DNA from: UMGS1519 sp050951095 | GTDB taxonomy: Bacteria > Actinomycetota > Coriobacteriia > Coriobacteriales > Eggerthellaceae | Reading direction: 5' to 3' | Assembly: GCA_050951095.1 (NCBI GenBank) | Contig: JBMNIQ010000002.1 | Location: 434,001-498,000, forward strand | DNA length: 64,000 nucleotides | Shown: piece by piece, positions 25,814 to 35,057 of the stretch | Layout of the letters: each line of letters starts with the position of its first letter | Numbering within the stretch: the first letter of the stretch is position 1 | Translations under genes and position numbers: made by a program | The notes under the pieces: generated by a model | The model's input: only the letters and a program-made list of their open reading frames with translations | Databases searched by the model: none | Told to the model about the DNA's origin: nothing

Positions 25814-26290
25814 ATTCGTTTCTCCCCAATCGATAGTGCGAAAACCAAGAATTCCGCATATTCCCTCATGGGGGATGGTAACAGAACGCCTTAATCCATA
25901 AAATTATTGATAGGTGAATGCAAGTCAAGTTATGACGTTATGTAATGATTTGTCGCATTCTAAGAGACGTTTGCTCATGAGCTGCTCCAAGCGTCAAGCA
26001 AGTATGCGGGTATCTATAAATGCTTCGAAACCTAGAGCCCTTCTGCCGGATTCCGTTTAACGCTATGCGATAGCATCGGCTGCTCCATTCCATTTATTGT
26101 CCTTTTTGCAATTTGGCTTGTCTGATGTGCTTGCGGATGGAGGTTCGCGTGTGCCGCTGGGGTATGGGATATGATGAGTGCAGCGTACGGCGTCTGAGGC
26201 ATGGGTGCAGAGAATAGTCTGCCCGGGACACCGCCTACCCTTTCCAACGACTGGTTAATCGGGCACTCGAGCTCAGGAGGGAACGTAATC
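25814..26290. other. AT-rich divergent promoter region
   Basis: This gap is visibly more AT-rich than its surroundings and separates two divergent surface-related genes. It holds the promoter at 25901-25928. An in-frame ATG at 26201 belongs to the open frame of the plus-strand gene but has no good ribosome site. No other gene is seen. Confidence 0.5.
25901..25928 (-). promoter_or_regulatory. Sigma-70-type promoter of the large surface protein
   Basis: On the minus strand TTGACT (25928-25923) is followed after 16 bases by TAATTT (25906-25901). It sits about 90 bases before the start of the 1645-residue protein. Confidence 0.55.
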
Positions 26291-28939
26291 GTGAGAAAGG
26301 CATATTGCTACGATCAGGCTGCATGGGATAGGGCGGTGGCAGAAGATCATGAAATGGAAGCACCTGAAACATTAATTGCCCAGTATGATGACGCCCTGGT
26401 TCTTCCCCTTAATATCATTCCCGGAACATTTGCGGTATATGGGGATGGTCTATTGGAGGGGGGAGTATGCGACGCTAACGGAAATCTCCTCGCTGGTCAA
26501 TTCAGATCGAAGCGGAATCGGAACGCAAACAGGAGCTGCGTGCGCGGCTATCAGCCTTCGCCGGACGACATCGAATATCGCGATGAGGAAGTGATTTTCG
26601 GCGGCATTTTGGTGTCGCACTGGGGCCATATGCTGGTCGATGCAACATCGCGTCTCTGGTATCTGGTTTCTCCCGAATCCCGTGGTAAGAAAATCGTGTT
26701 TGTCATGTTTCCCGGACAGGAATTTCCCTATCAGGAGCTGTTCGATCTTGCGGGTATTTCCCAAGACCGGTACGAAATAATCACGCGCCCTACGAAATTC
26801 AAATCGATAATTGTGCCCGCAGAGACAAGCAGTGCCGTTTCCGCCCATTTTACTTCTCGATGGGTGGATTTTTTCGATGCCGTTTCCGCCAATGTGGAGC
26901 CTGGCGAATTCGATAAGGTGTATCTAAGCCGTACTCGATTCAAGTTGCAGAACGTAATAGGCGAAAAGTACTTCGAAGAGTACTTCAAGAATCGCGGATA
27001 TCACGTTGTATATCCAGAACAGTTATCTATTACCGAGCAAATCTCTTTGATGGCGGGGGCGAAGTCGGTTGCCACGACCATGGGGACTATTTCCCACCTG
27101 GCGCTCTTTGCAAAGCCAGGTACGGAATTCATTATTCTCAACAGGTCTCAAGATATTGTTTCTGTCCAGTTGGCAATCGATCAACTGCGGGGCATTGATG
27201 CGCTGTATGTCGATGCGTATCGGAATTTTCTGCCAGAGAAGCAAGGGAATTGCGTATTTTTGCTGGCCCCGAGTGAACCTTGGAACCGCATGATAAAGGA
27301 GCGTTTCGGAGAAAGTCCCGATCAGGAATATATGGATAGCGAGTTTCCCCGTGTTGCCCTTGAATATATGAAAGCATGGGGTGCACTTTTTTCGAAGCGT
27401 TCGAAGTATCGCTGGATTCGAAATTTCGATACAAGGGATCTTGTGCGCAGCGTAAATCTGGCGCTGAACGATGCCGTTGTGGACGTTTCATCATATCCGG
27501 AACCGGTGTTCGTCGAAGCGCTTCGCAACGACGCGGCCCTCGCAACGACCCAATATCCTACCGCTGCACGTGCTACTTCATTGACGCAGCGGGGGGGCGT
27601 CCTTTCGATTTCCGGAGTGCTTGAGACGCCCGAAGACGCCGATGGAACTCCGCTGGCAATTTTTCTCGATGCTTCTGATATTGCTGATGACAAACGGACG
27701 TATTGCAAGTGGGCGGGTCGTGCGGAGGACGGTCGCGGCCTAGCATGGGAAGCGGAGATCGACTTGCTCGATCTTCCTGTTTCAAAGGGCAAGGTTAAGC
27801 TTGTCGTTGGCTCGGGCGAGAACGCAACATCGTACGCAATTGTGGTGCCCCGCGACATTCCGGTACAAATGCAACCTGTTATCGATTCAAGCGGAAGCCT
27901 TGCCGTCTGGAGTTGCGACAGCAAGCAGAATCTGCGCTTGGAGAAGTCCGACGATTATCCGCCAGAGGATATTCTTGGTTTGACGTGGATAGATGCCCTT
28001 GACTGGGGAAAAGACGGACTTGCCTTGTCTGGGCATGCGACTGTAACGGCGGAACCTACTGCGATGCCCTCGGTGTCATTGGGCATTCGATGCGGGGAGA
28101 AAACAATCTGGGTTGCCCCTATTGCGTATTCCGAAGATGCGGAGACTCAAGAACTGCAGTGGAACTCCGTTGCGGGTAAGGCGGAGCTTGCTAAGGCGCT
28201 GAATGGTTTCGCTTCGGACGAAGGGGCTCCTATAGACATGGTCTTCGGCTTTTCGCGTTCGGGAGAATATCTGGTTTGCAGCTTTGGTCGTAAACGGAAA
28301 TCGGGAAGCATTCGCCACTATCGCAATGATTTCATCCAATTGGAAGCAGGGTCTATTGCCTATCCCGTAGAACGCGACAAGGCTTTTGGCTTCTCGATTG
28401 GCGAAGGCGAAAAGCTGATCAGGCGCATTCGGGTTGAGCGGGGCACCTGGAACGACGATGCTGCGGTGCTGGACGGAACCGTTGAATCGTACATTGGGAA
28501 ATACCTCGGGAATGCTTTCCCCATAGTTGTCCAGGTGGACGAGGAGACCAGGCGTATCGGGGAAGCAAAAATCGTATCGAAGGAGCCCGGGCTCTTTGCC
28601 TGGCATGCAGAATTGGCGCAAAGCGAAATCATCTCGGCGTTTTCCCAGGTCTCGGTGCAATCTGGATCGTGGCTGTTGAAATTCATTTTCCCAGTGGGAG
28701 ATAAGACGATCGCCGTACCCTTCGGTGCCAGCCGAAAATCGGGAACGATGCCGGCGTTGAAGCGAAAGATGTTTATCGATGACGCGAAATACGTTGAATT
28801 CGCAGCGAAAGATGCGGGGAACATTACTCTGCGCATAAAGGAAACCGAGCCGGATGCCGCAGAACCCGCCCAGAAGATTCCTGCGAAGCCGAATAACGAG
28901 TCGAGGCATTCCGTATTCAGTAAGATATTTCGGAAATAG
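26291..28939 (+). CDS. GT61-type glycosyltransferase with C-terminal beta-rich modules
   Basis: The protein has 882 residues from a GTG start chosen for AGGAGG (26275-26280), ten bases upstream; an ATG 90 bases earlier lacks such a site. The first ~330 residues match the GT61 (DUF563) fold: GGILVSHWGHMLVDATSRLWYLV, DKVYLSRTRF and MAGAKSVATTMGTISHLALFAKPGTEFI. The remaining ~500 residues form at least three related beta-rich units (GVLETPEDADGTPLAIFLDA, LSGHATVTAEPTAMPSV, LDGTVESYIGKYLG), as in accessory domains of teichoic-acid-type polymerases. It probably adds sugars to a cell-wall polymer at the membrane. The rhamnose genes that follow on the other strand fit this. No membrane segment is seen. 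Confidence 0.75.
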   Translation: MRKAYCYDQAAWDRAVAEDHEMEAPETLIAQYDDALVLPLNIIPGTFAVYGDGLLEGGVCDANGNLLAGQFRSKRNRNANRSCVRGYQPSPDDIEYRDEEVIFGGILVSHWGHMLVDATSRLWYLVSPESRGKKIVFVMFPGQEFPYQELFDLAGISQDRYEIITRPTKFKSIIVPAETSSAVSAHFTSRWVDFFDAVSANVEPGEFDKVYLSRTRFKLQNVIGEKYFEEYFKNRGYHVVYPEQLSITEQISLMAGAKSVATTMGTISHLALFAKPGTEFIILNRSQDIVSVQLAIDQLRGIDALYVDAYRNFLPEKQGNCVFLLAPSEPWNRMIKERFGESPDQEYMDSEFPRVALEYMKAWGALFSKRSKYRWIRNFDTRDLVRSVNLALNDAVVDVSSYPEPVFVEALRNDAALATTQYPTAARATSLTQRGGVLSISGVLETPEDADGTPLAIFLDASDIADDKRTYCKWAGRAEDGRGLAWEAEIDLLDLPVSKGKVKLVVGSGENATSYAIVVPRDIPVQMQPVIDSSGSLAVWSCDSKQNLRLEKSDDYPPEDILGLTWIDALDWGKDGLALSGHATVTAEPTAMPSVSLGIRCGEKTIWVAPIAYSEDAETQELQWNSVAGKAELAKALNGFASDEGAPIDMVFGFSRSGEYLVCSFGRKRKSGSIRHYRNDFIQLEAGSIAYPVERDKAFGFSIGEGEKLIRRIRVERGTWNDDAAVLDGTVESYIGKYLGNAFPIVVQVDEETRRIGEAKIVSKEPGLFAWHAELAQSEIISAFSQVSVQSGSWLLKFIFPVGDKTIAVPFGASRKSGTMPALKRKMFIDDAKYVEFAAKDAGNITLRIKETEPDAAEPAQKIPAKPNNESRHSVFSKIFRK

Positions 28940-29016
28940 GACAAAGTCTTTCTACGGAAATATAGAGCAGCGTAGGTTTGCGTCCTGCATTTGGAATGGC
29001 GTTGCCGTAAACGAAA

Positions 29017-29039
29017 ACGGGCCCGCTGAGCGGGCCCGT
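29017..29039. terminator. Bidirectional terminator, GT61 gene / rhamnose operon
   Basis: ACGGGCCCGC and GCGGGCCCGT form a perfect 10-bp stem with the loop TGA between two converging genes. On the minus strand TTTTCGTTT follows, so it serves the rfb operon best. Confidence 0.8.
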
Positions 29040-29060
29040 CGTCTCATACGCGAAGCGTTT

Positions 29061-30518
29061 CTACTCCAATTCCTGCAGGTAATCCTGCAATTCCCGTTCC
29101 CAATCGGGCATTGCGAACCCGATGCCCTCAAGCTTCGAAAGATTGAGGGCCGAATACATTGGGCGCGGGGCAACGGGACCTGTTGCCGACCCGTAATAGG
29201 CCGCTGTGGATACGGGAGCCACGCTTTCGGCATTTCCATTGCGGAGCGAGAACACGGCAGCGGCGATATCCGCCCAGGTCTTTACGGCGCCGGAGCCCGT
29301 GCAATCGTATGTTCCGTAAGGTGCTTTCGTCTTCAGCAGATGGAAGATTGCCGCGGCGATATCTTGCGTGAACGTAAGACGACCATGCTGGTCGTTCACC
29401 ACCGTCACCTGCTGCAGGCTGTCATTCGGATCTGCGACGCGGTCGGAAAGCGCCGCCATGGTCTTCACGAAGTTCTTCCCGTCGCCGATGACCCAGGACG
29501 TACGCAAGATATAGTGCTGTGGACATCCCTGGATGGCAAAATCGCCTGCCGCTTTGCTCTGACCGTAAACGGAGAGCGGCGATGTCGGCTCAGTTTCGTC
29601 ATGGTGCTCGCGGCGACCATCGAAAACGTAATCGGAGCTGATGTGCACCAGCGTGATTCCCTTTTCGGTGCAGATGCGGGAAAGGAGCGCCGGCCCCTGC
29701 GCATTCGCCTTCCAAGCCGCTATTCGACCTTCGGGCGTTTCGGCGTTATCTACCGCTGTATAGGCGGCGCAATTGATCACGGCGCCGTATGCGTCCCAGT
29801 TGCGCTGGCGGTAGGCGGCCTCGTCGGCGATATCGAATTCCCGAGAGTCGCAGAAATCGAACAGCGGGGCAATTCCCTGCTGTTTGGCGAGCTGCTTTAC
29901 GGCGCGTCCCAGCTGTCCGTTGCATCCGGTTACCAGTATGTGCTTCGGCGCCATCGGCACCACATCCTTCAGGAACGGGTGCTTCTTGTCGGCGTCGGAA
30001 AGCGTGGCTTTGGAAAGGGGGATGGGCCAATCGATATCAAGTTCTGGGTCGGCGAGGTTGACGAACGTGTAGGTCTTCTTGAGGTCGGCCGACCAGTGGG
30101 CGTCAACCAAATACGTGTAGGCGGTCTCGTTTTCAAGCGCCTGGAAGGAATTGCCCACTCCGCGCGGCACGTAGATGGCACGCGAGGGATCGAGCGTCGT
30201 CGTGAATACCTTCCCGAACGTGTCGGACCCTTCTCGCAGGTCAACCCAGGCTCCGAAAACAGATCCTTTGGCAACGGAGATGAACTTGTTCCAGGGTTCT
30301 GCATGGATGCCGCGGGTTACGCCCGCCTGTGCGTTGAAGGAGATGTTGTTCTGCACCACATGGAAATCGGGAATTCCCAAGGCCGTCATCTTCGCGCGCT
30401 GCCAATTCTCCTTGAACCAACCGCGCGAGTCGCCATGAACGGAAAGCTCGACCACTTTCAAGCCGTTGATTCCCGTTTCCGAGACGGTCAAATCCTTTTC
30501 GAATGCGAAATCTGCCAC
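29061..30518 (-). CDS. rfbCD: Fused dTDP-4-dehydrorhamnose 3,5-epimerase / reductase
   Basis: The 485 residues carry two enzymes of dTDP-L-rhamnose synthesis. Residues ~1-185 are an RfbC-type cupin (GVTRGIHAEPWNKFISVAKGSV, YVPRGVGNSFQAL), which epimerises C3 and C5. Residues ~192-485 are the RfbD reductase, with the NAD(P) loop HILVTGCNGQLGRAV, ISSDYVFDG and catalytic YGQSKAAGD, which makes dTDP-rhamnose. This fusion is known from actinobacteria. GGGAGAAACAG precedes the start. It lies 9 bases after rfbB in the order rfbA-rfbB-rfbCD. The rhamnose probably goes to cell-wall polysaccharide. Confidence 0.92.
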   Translation of the reverse strand: MADFAFEKDLTVSETGINGLKVVELSVHGDSRGWFKENWQRAKMTALGIPDFHVVQNNISFNAQAGVTRGIHAEPWNKFISVAKGSVFGAWVDLREGSDTFGKVFTTTLDPSRAIYVPRGVGNSFQALENETAYTYLVDAHWSADLKKTYTFVNLADPELDIDWPIPLSKATLSDADKKHPFLKDVVPMAPKHILVTGCNGQLGRAVKQLAKQQGIAPLFDFCDSREFDIADEAAYRQRNWDAYGAVINCAAYTAVDNAETPEGRIAAWKANAQGPALLSRICTEKGITLVHISSDYVFDGRREHHDETEPTSPLSVYGQSKAAGDFAIQGCPQHYILRTSWVIGDGKNFVKTMAALSDRVADPNDSLQQVTVVNDQHGRLTFTQDIAAAIFHLLKTKAPYGTYDCTGSGAVKTWADIAAAVFSLRNGNAESVAPVSTAAYYGSATGPVAPRPMYSALNLSKLEGIGFAMPDWERELQDYLQELE

Positions 30519-30527
30519 TGTTTCTCC

Positions 30528-31547
30528 CTACTGTCCCTGGCGTGCGTACTTTATTTCCGTTGCCGCTTTTGCCGGCCTCCACCAATCCCGATGCTCCTCG
30601 TACCAGCGAATGGTGGATTCAAGTCCAGATGCGAAATCGGTGTGTATGGGCTGCCATCCCAGCTCTTCGCGAAGCTTCGTGGAGTCGATTGCGTACCGGC
30701 GGTCGTGGCCGGGACGGTCGGCCACCCATTCGAAATCATCTCCCCGCTTTCCCATTGCCTTGAGAATTTCCCGAAGGACTTCAAGGTTGCTCTTCTCCCC
30801 ATCGGCTCCGATGAGATACGTTTCCCCGATGCGCCCCTTTGTCAGGATGTCCCATACGGCGCGCGAATGATCTTCCGTATGTATCCAGTCGCGGACGTTC
30901 TTCCCGTCTCCGTAGAGCTTGGGGCGCACGCCGTCGATGATGTTCGTGATTTGCCGGGGAATGAACTTCTCCACATGCTGGTACGGACCGTAGTTGTTCG
31001 AGCAGTTCGAGATGGTTGCGCGGATGCCGTATGTGCGTACCCATGCTCGAACCAGCAGGTCGGAAGCTGCTTTCGTGGAACTGTAGGGCGATGAGGGATG
31101 GTAGGGCGTCTCCTCGGTGAAGCGCTGCGGGTCGTCCAGGGCCAGGTCGCCATAGACCTCATCCGTTGAAATGTGGTGATAGCGGATGTCGAATTCGCGC
31201 ACTGCTTCCAACAGGGCGAACGTTCCTTCCACATTCGTTCTCAGGAACGGCTCGGGGTTCGCAATGGAATTGTCGTTGTGCGATTCCGCGGCATAGTGGA
31301 CTATCGCATCGTGGCCGGGAACGATCTTCTTCAGCAGGTCCGTGTCGCAGATGTCGCCCACGACCAGCTCCACCTGATCTTCGGGCAGCCCTGCGATGTT
31401 CTCCTTGTTTCCCGCATACGTGAGCTTGTCCAAAACGGTGATATGCACATCCGGATATTGCCCCGCAACATAACGTACGAAGTTCGATCCGATGAAACCG
31501 CAGCCCCCCGTGACGATGATGTTGTGCGGTTCGAAGATATCAGCCAT
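30528..31547 (-). CDS. rfbB: dTDP-glucose 4,6-dehydratase
   Basis: This is a 339-residue extended SDR enzyme that converts dTDP-glucose to dTDP-4-keto-6-deoxyglucose, the second step of rhamnose synthesis. It has the NAD loop VTGGCGFIGSNFVRY, HYAAESHNDNSI, the active-site STDEVYGDL and SSPYSSTKAASDLLV with the Tyr-Lys pair, and SNCSNNYGPYQ. Length matches the family. It lies directly upstream of rfbCD and 144 bases after rfbA. Confidence 0.95.
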   Translation of the reverse strand: MADIFEPHNIIVTGGCGFIGSNFVRYVAGQYPDVHITVLDKLTYAGNKENIAGLPEDQVELVVGDICDTDLLKKIVPGHDAIVHYAAESHNDNSIANPEPFLRTNVEGTFALLEAVREFDIRYHHISTDEVYGDLALDDPQRFTEETPYHPSSPYSSTKAASDLLVRAWVRTYGIRATISNCSNNYGPYQHVEKFIPRQITNIIDGVRPKLYGDGKNVRDWIHTEDHSRAVWDILTKGRIGETYLIGADGEKSNLEVLREILKAMGKRGDDFEWVADRPGHDRRYAIDSTKLREELGWQPIHTDFASGLESTIRWYEEHRDWWRPAKAATEIKYARQGQ

Positions 31548-31691
31548 AGATACGCCCTTTCCTTACGTGATGCGCAGAAAGCCAGATGCGGTATGCCTTG
31601 CAATGTTCGCGGTTTGCGCAGAGATTCCGTGGACCGGATGGCTGAACGCCGGTGTCGGGTTCCCCGTACCGGTCTGCTGGGAATCGGAAAA

Positions 31692-32591
31692 TCAGTCGTT
31701 CTCGGTTTCGAGGATGCGCCTTTCCAGGACCTTTTTCAAATGCTGCCCATAGGGGCTCTTGCCGTATTCTTCGGCTGCCCTTGCCAGCTGGTCCTTGGTG
31801 ATCCAGCCGCGATAGAATGCGATTTCCTCGATAACGGAGATCATGATGCCCTGAGAGCTTTCGATGGTGCGGACGAAGTTTGTGGCTTCGAAAAGGGACT
31901 CCATCGTGCCGGTATCCAGCCATGCGTATCCGCGCCCCAACGTCACCACATCAAGCTGTCCCTGCTTGAGGTACATCTCGTTCAATGTGGTGATTTCCAG
32001 CTCGCCGCGCGCCGAAGGCTTGATCTGCTTTGCCAGATCGCAAACCTTGTTGTCATAGAAATACAGGCCGGTCACCGCATAGTTGCTCTTCGGATGCGCC
32101 GGTTTCTCCTCGATGGATATCGCATGCCCGTTCTCGTCGAACTCCACGACGCCGAAGCGTTCGGGGTCGTCGACGTAGTAACCGAAGACGGTGGCTCCGC
32201 CTGTCGTCTCTGCCTTCTCCACGGCCTTGAGCAGGTGGCGGGAAAGGCCGTTGCCGTAGAAGATGTTGTCGCCCAGGACAAGGGCGCATGAATCTCCCGC
32301 GATGAAGTCCTCGCCGATGATGAAGGCTTGGGCCAGCCCGTCCGGCGAAGGCTGCTCGGCATAGGAGAGGTTGACGCCGTACTGCGAGCCATTGCCCAGC
32401 AGGTCCCTGAAGCGCGGGAGGTCTTTGGGCGTCGAGATGATCAGGATATCCCTGATGCCCGCCAGCATCAGGGTGGAAAGCGGATAGAAGATCATCGGCT
32501 TGTCGTATACCGGCAGCAACTGTTTGCTGGTTACCCTGGTCAGAGGATAGAGGCGTGTGCCGGATCCGCCGGCGAGGATTATTCCCTTCAT
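31692..32591 (-). CDS. rfbA: Glucose-1-phosphate thymidylyltransferase
   Basis: This is a 299-residue nucleotidyltransferase that makes dTDP-glucose from dTTP and glucose-1-phosphate. The signature MKGIILAGGSGTRLYPLT is followed by SKQLLPVYDKPMIFYPLSTL. ALVLGDNIFYG binds metal, and GRGYAWLDTGT lies near the sugar site. The start at 32591 has GAAGGGAA and exactly precedes the conserved MKGIILAGG. It is the first gene of the rhamnose operon; feedback control by dTDP-rhamnose is usual for the family. Confidence 0.95.
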   Translation of the reverse strand: MKGIILAGGSGTRLYPLTRVTSKQLLPVYDKPMIFYPLSTLMLAGIRDILIISTPKDLPRFRDLLGNGSQYGVNLSYAEQPSPDGLAQAFIIGEDFIAGDSCALVLGDNIFYGNGLSRHLLKAVEKAETTGGATVFGYYVDDPERFGVVEFDENGHAISIEEKPAHPKSNYAVTGLYFYDNKVCDLAKQIKPSARGELEITTLNEMYLKQGQLDVVTLGRGYAWLDTGTMESLFEATNFVRTIESSQGIMISVIEEIAFYRGWITKDQLARAAEEYGKSPYGQHLKKVLERRILETEND

Positions 32592-32777
32592 ATGCGCTGT
32601 TCCCTTCGCGTAGCTAATATAGTGCTGTTCGTGCAAGCGCTCCAACCATTATAGATAGTTATGTAAAGGAACGGTGCATGCTGCCTGCCGCGAGCGAATG
32701 CAGGGTCATTCGCGGCTTTCGCCTGCGGAAACAACATGCCAGAATGGCAAGGGAGCATTCGGATGGAGGAGGCCGGT

Positions 32778-33176
32778 ATGGCAAGGCATCAGGAGTTTTC
32801 GGTCCGCACAAGCACGCACACGCAGATGGTCGACATCACCCGCCAAGTGCAGCAGGTGGTGACCGATAGCGGCATCGAACAGGGAATATGCACGGTCTTC
32901 GTGCCTCATACCACTGCCGCGGTGACGATCAACGAGAATGCCGACCCCGACGTGGTGCGCGACTTCACCATGGAGATTAACAAGATCGTTCCCTGGGAGG
33001 ACGGCTACCGGCATGCGGAGGGCAATTCCGCCGCGCACCTGAAGTCCAGCATGATCGGCTGCTCCGAGCAGGTCATCGTGGAGAACGGAAGGTTGCTGCT
33101 GGGCACCTGGCAGGGAATCTACTTCGTCGAGTTCGACGGCCCTCGCACGCGCCGGGTGTATGTGACGGTCTCCTGA
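32778..33176 (+). CDS. YjbQ family (UPF0047) protein
   Basis: This is a 132-residue protein with the family signature GICTVFVPHTTAAVTINENADPDVVRDF, then HLKSSMIGCSEQVIVENGRLLLGTWQGIYFVEFDGPR. YjbQ proteins are small trimers with a His-containing metal site. One member has weak thiamine-phosphate synthase activity, but the true role is unsettled. The start at 32778 has GGAGG six bases upstream. Divergent from rfbA. Confidence 0.9.
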   Translation: MARHQEFSVRTSTHTQMVDITRQVQQVVTDSGIEQGICTVFVPHTTAAVTINENADPDVVRDFTMEINKIVPWEDGYRHAEGNSAAHLKSSMIGCSEQVIVENGRLLLGTWQGIYFVEFDGPRTRRVYVTVS

Positions 33177-33273
33177 TCGGGTCGCGAGCCGCCTGGGGGT
33201 GCCGGGTCGCGAGCCGCCCGTGGCGCATGCCGACGGGCTGCCCGCGCGAGGCGCGCCGCCGCCCTTCGCCCGC

Positions 33274-34551
33274 TTAGCGCCTGAACCAGAGCGGCACCGC
33301 AATGGCCATGCTGGCCATCATGATGACGCCGATGCCCACGACATAATTCGGGAACGGCGCCATGATGACCGCCATGCCCACGCAGCCCAGCGCGGTGATA
33401 CCGAAGTTCAGCATGGCGCTGGCGCTGCCCGTGTCGCTGGGGTTCGCATACAGCAACTCCGTGGTCAGGTACGGACGCGTCATGGCCTCCAGCAGGGCAA
33501 ACAGGCACATCATGCCCGCAAACCCCCACAGCGACGCTTGGCAGAATGCCACCAGGCCCGCGCCCGCCGCAATGCCCAGCGCCAGGCATACATAGATAAG
33601 GCGTGCGGGATTGATAACGCGCTTCAGCCTCATGAACAGCAGCGGGCCGAATGCGCTGACAGCAGCCGTGGCGGCGAAGAAGTACGTGTACACCTGCTGC
33701 GTCTGTCCGAAGAAGTCCACGTACGTGTACGAACCCACGGCGATGTACGCCATGAACGGCACGTTGAACATGCCCGAGGCAACCAGGATCTTGTCGAAGC
33801 GCCGGTTGCGCAGGACATTGCCCAGCCGGGCGAACGTGCGTGCGAGCGACTCGCTCGGGCGCTCGTCTGCCGAAAGCGTCTCGCGATAAAGCATGCTGAG
33901 CGCCAGGCACGCCGCCCCCGCAATCGCAAGCACCCAGAAGATGGTGCGCCAATCCGCTACCAGCAGGATGGCGCCGCCGATGAGCGGGGCGGCAATGGGG
34001 CCCAGCACGCTGACGGTCTGGATCACGGAGAGCATGGCCATGCTGCGCTCTTCGTCGAAGCTGTCCTTCACCACGGCGGTTGAGGCGGCAAGTGCGCCTC
34101 CCGCTCCCAGCGCCTGCACCACGCGCGCGGCGATGAGCATCTCGATGGTGGGCGAAACGGCGCAGATGGCGCTGCCCAGCGTGTAGGCGCCCATGCCCGC
34201 AACCAGCACGGGTTTGCGGCCGACGCGGTCGCTGACCGGCCCGAACGCCAGCATGCCTACCGCCAGGAACAGGAAGAACCCCGCCACGGTCAGGTTCACC
34301 ATGGATTCCGTGGTGCCGAAGTGGGCCGGCATCTCGGGCACGGCGGGCGTGTAGATGTCAAGCGAAAGCGGGATGAGCGTGTTCGCCAGAACCAGGAGCA
34401 CGCCCAGTCCGATGACGCCCAGCCTCGGCTGCGGAACGGCAAGGGATGCGGATCGGCGGCGCGGGGCTTCGGCTCGTGTGCTCTTGTCGGCGCTCGAGGA
34501 GCGTGCGCCATTGCCGCTGTTGCAGCCGTTTGCGTTGCGAGGGGATATCAC
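33274..34551 (-). CDS. Bcr/CflA family drug efflux MFS transporter
   Basis: This 425-residue protein has 12 predicted membrane segments and belongs to the DHA1 Bcr/CflA group. It shows LDIYTPAVPEMPAHFGT near helix 1, GPVSDRVGRKPVL in the helix 2-3 loop, RVVQALGAGGALAASTAVVKD and GPIAAPLIGGAIL. Such proteins expel drugs such as bicyclomycin or chloramphenicol by proton exchange. The start is a GTG (34549-34551) with AGGAGG eight bases upstream. A ~40-residue basic, Ser-rich cytosolic tail precedes helix 1. Confidence 0.87.
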   Translation of the reverse strand: MISPRNANGCNSGNGARSSSADKSTRAEAPRRRSASLAVPQPRLGVIGLGVLLVLANTLIPLSLDIYTPAVPEMPAHFGTTESMVNLTVAGFFLFLAVGMLAFGPVSDRVGRKPVLVAGMGAYTLGSAICAVSPTIEMLIAARVVQALGAGGALAASTAVVKDSFDEERSMAMLSVIQTVSVLGPIAAPLIGGAILLVADWRTIFWVLAIAGAACLALSMLYRETLSADERPSESLARTFARLGNVLRNRRFDKILVASGMFNVPFMAYIAVGSYTYVDFFGQTQQVYTYFFAATAAVSAFGPLLFMRLKRVINPARLIYVCLALGIAAGAGLVAFCQASLWGFAGMMCLFALLEAMTRPYLTTELLYANPSDTGSASAMLNFGITALGCVGMAVIMAPFPNYVVGIGVIMMASMAIAVPLWFRR

Positions 34552-34751
34552 GGAGGGCCTCCTTTTCCATCTGCGGGAACGGAGCGTTCGCGCCCCCGTC
34601 TGCCGAATCCGGCGTTACCGGGCGCACCCGACACCTTGTCCAGCCTGGCAACTGCGGTTGCCTGCCCTCCAGTGAACAGGGGAGATGGTAGCAGAGTGAA
34701 TGCGGGCCGCGTCAGAAGTGCACAGGGTCTGCACAGCGGGACGTCCGTGCG

Positions 34752-35057
34752 CTATTGCTCATGCCACGGATGCGACGTCAAATGCCAGCCCTTGCAATAC
34801 GGGCACCGGTACGATTCCAGCGCCGGCGCTCCATGGGCCGCGCATTCGGCGGCCACCGCCTCCGCCTCCGAACGCGAATCGTAGCGGTTCTTCGACTCGC
34901 ATGCCTTCCGGCGATGGGCGGCCTCGTGCTCTTTCCGGGTGCGGCGTCTGCGCTCGTCTTCGCGGGTGAAAAGGTCGTCCATGTCATCGAAGCCGGCAAG
35001 GTTCGCCTTGAATTCCGCTATCTGCTTCTTCTGTGCGGAGCGCTTCTTGCTGCCCAT
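34752..35057 (-). CDS. Small zinc-ribbon-like protein
   Basis: This is a 101-residue basic protein. A Lys/Arg-rich helical N-terminus (GSKKRSAQKKQIAEFKANL; DERRRRTRKEHEAAHRRK) is followed by ACESKNRYDSRSEAEAVAAEC and RCPYCKGWHLTSHP. The last motif is seen in small phage and Gram-positive proteins and could bind zinc with the earlier Cys residues. Function unknown, perhaps nucleic-acid binding. The start at 35057 has AGAAGG nearby; the longer frame upstream seems non-coding. Confidence 0.65.
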   Translation of the reverse strand: MGSKKRSAQKKQIAEFKANLAGFDDMDDLFTREDERRRRTRKEHEAAHRRKACESKNRYDSRSEAEAVAAECAAHGAPALESYRCPYCKGWHLTSHPWHEQ

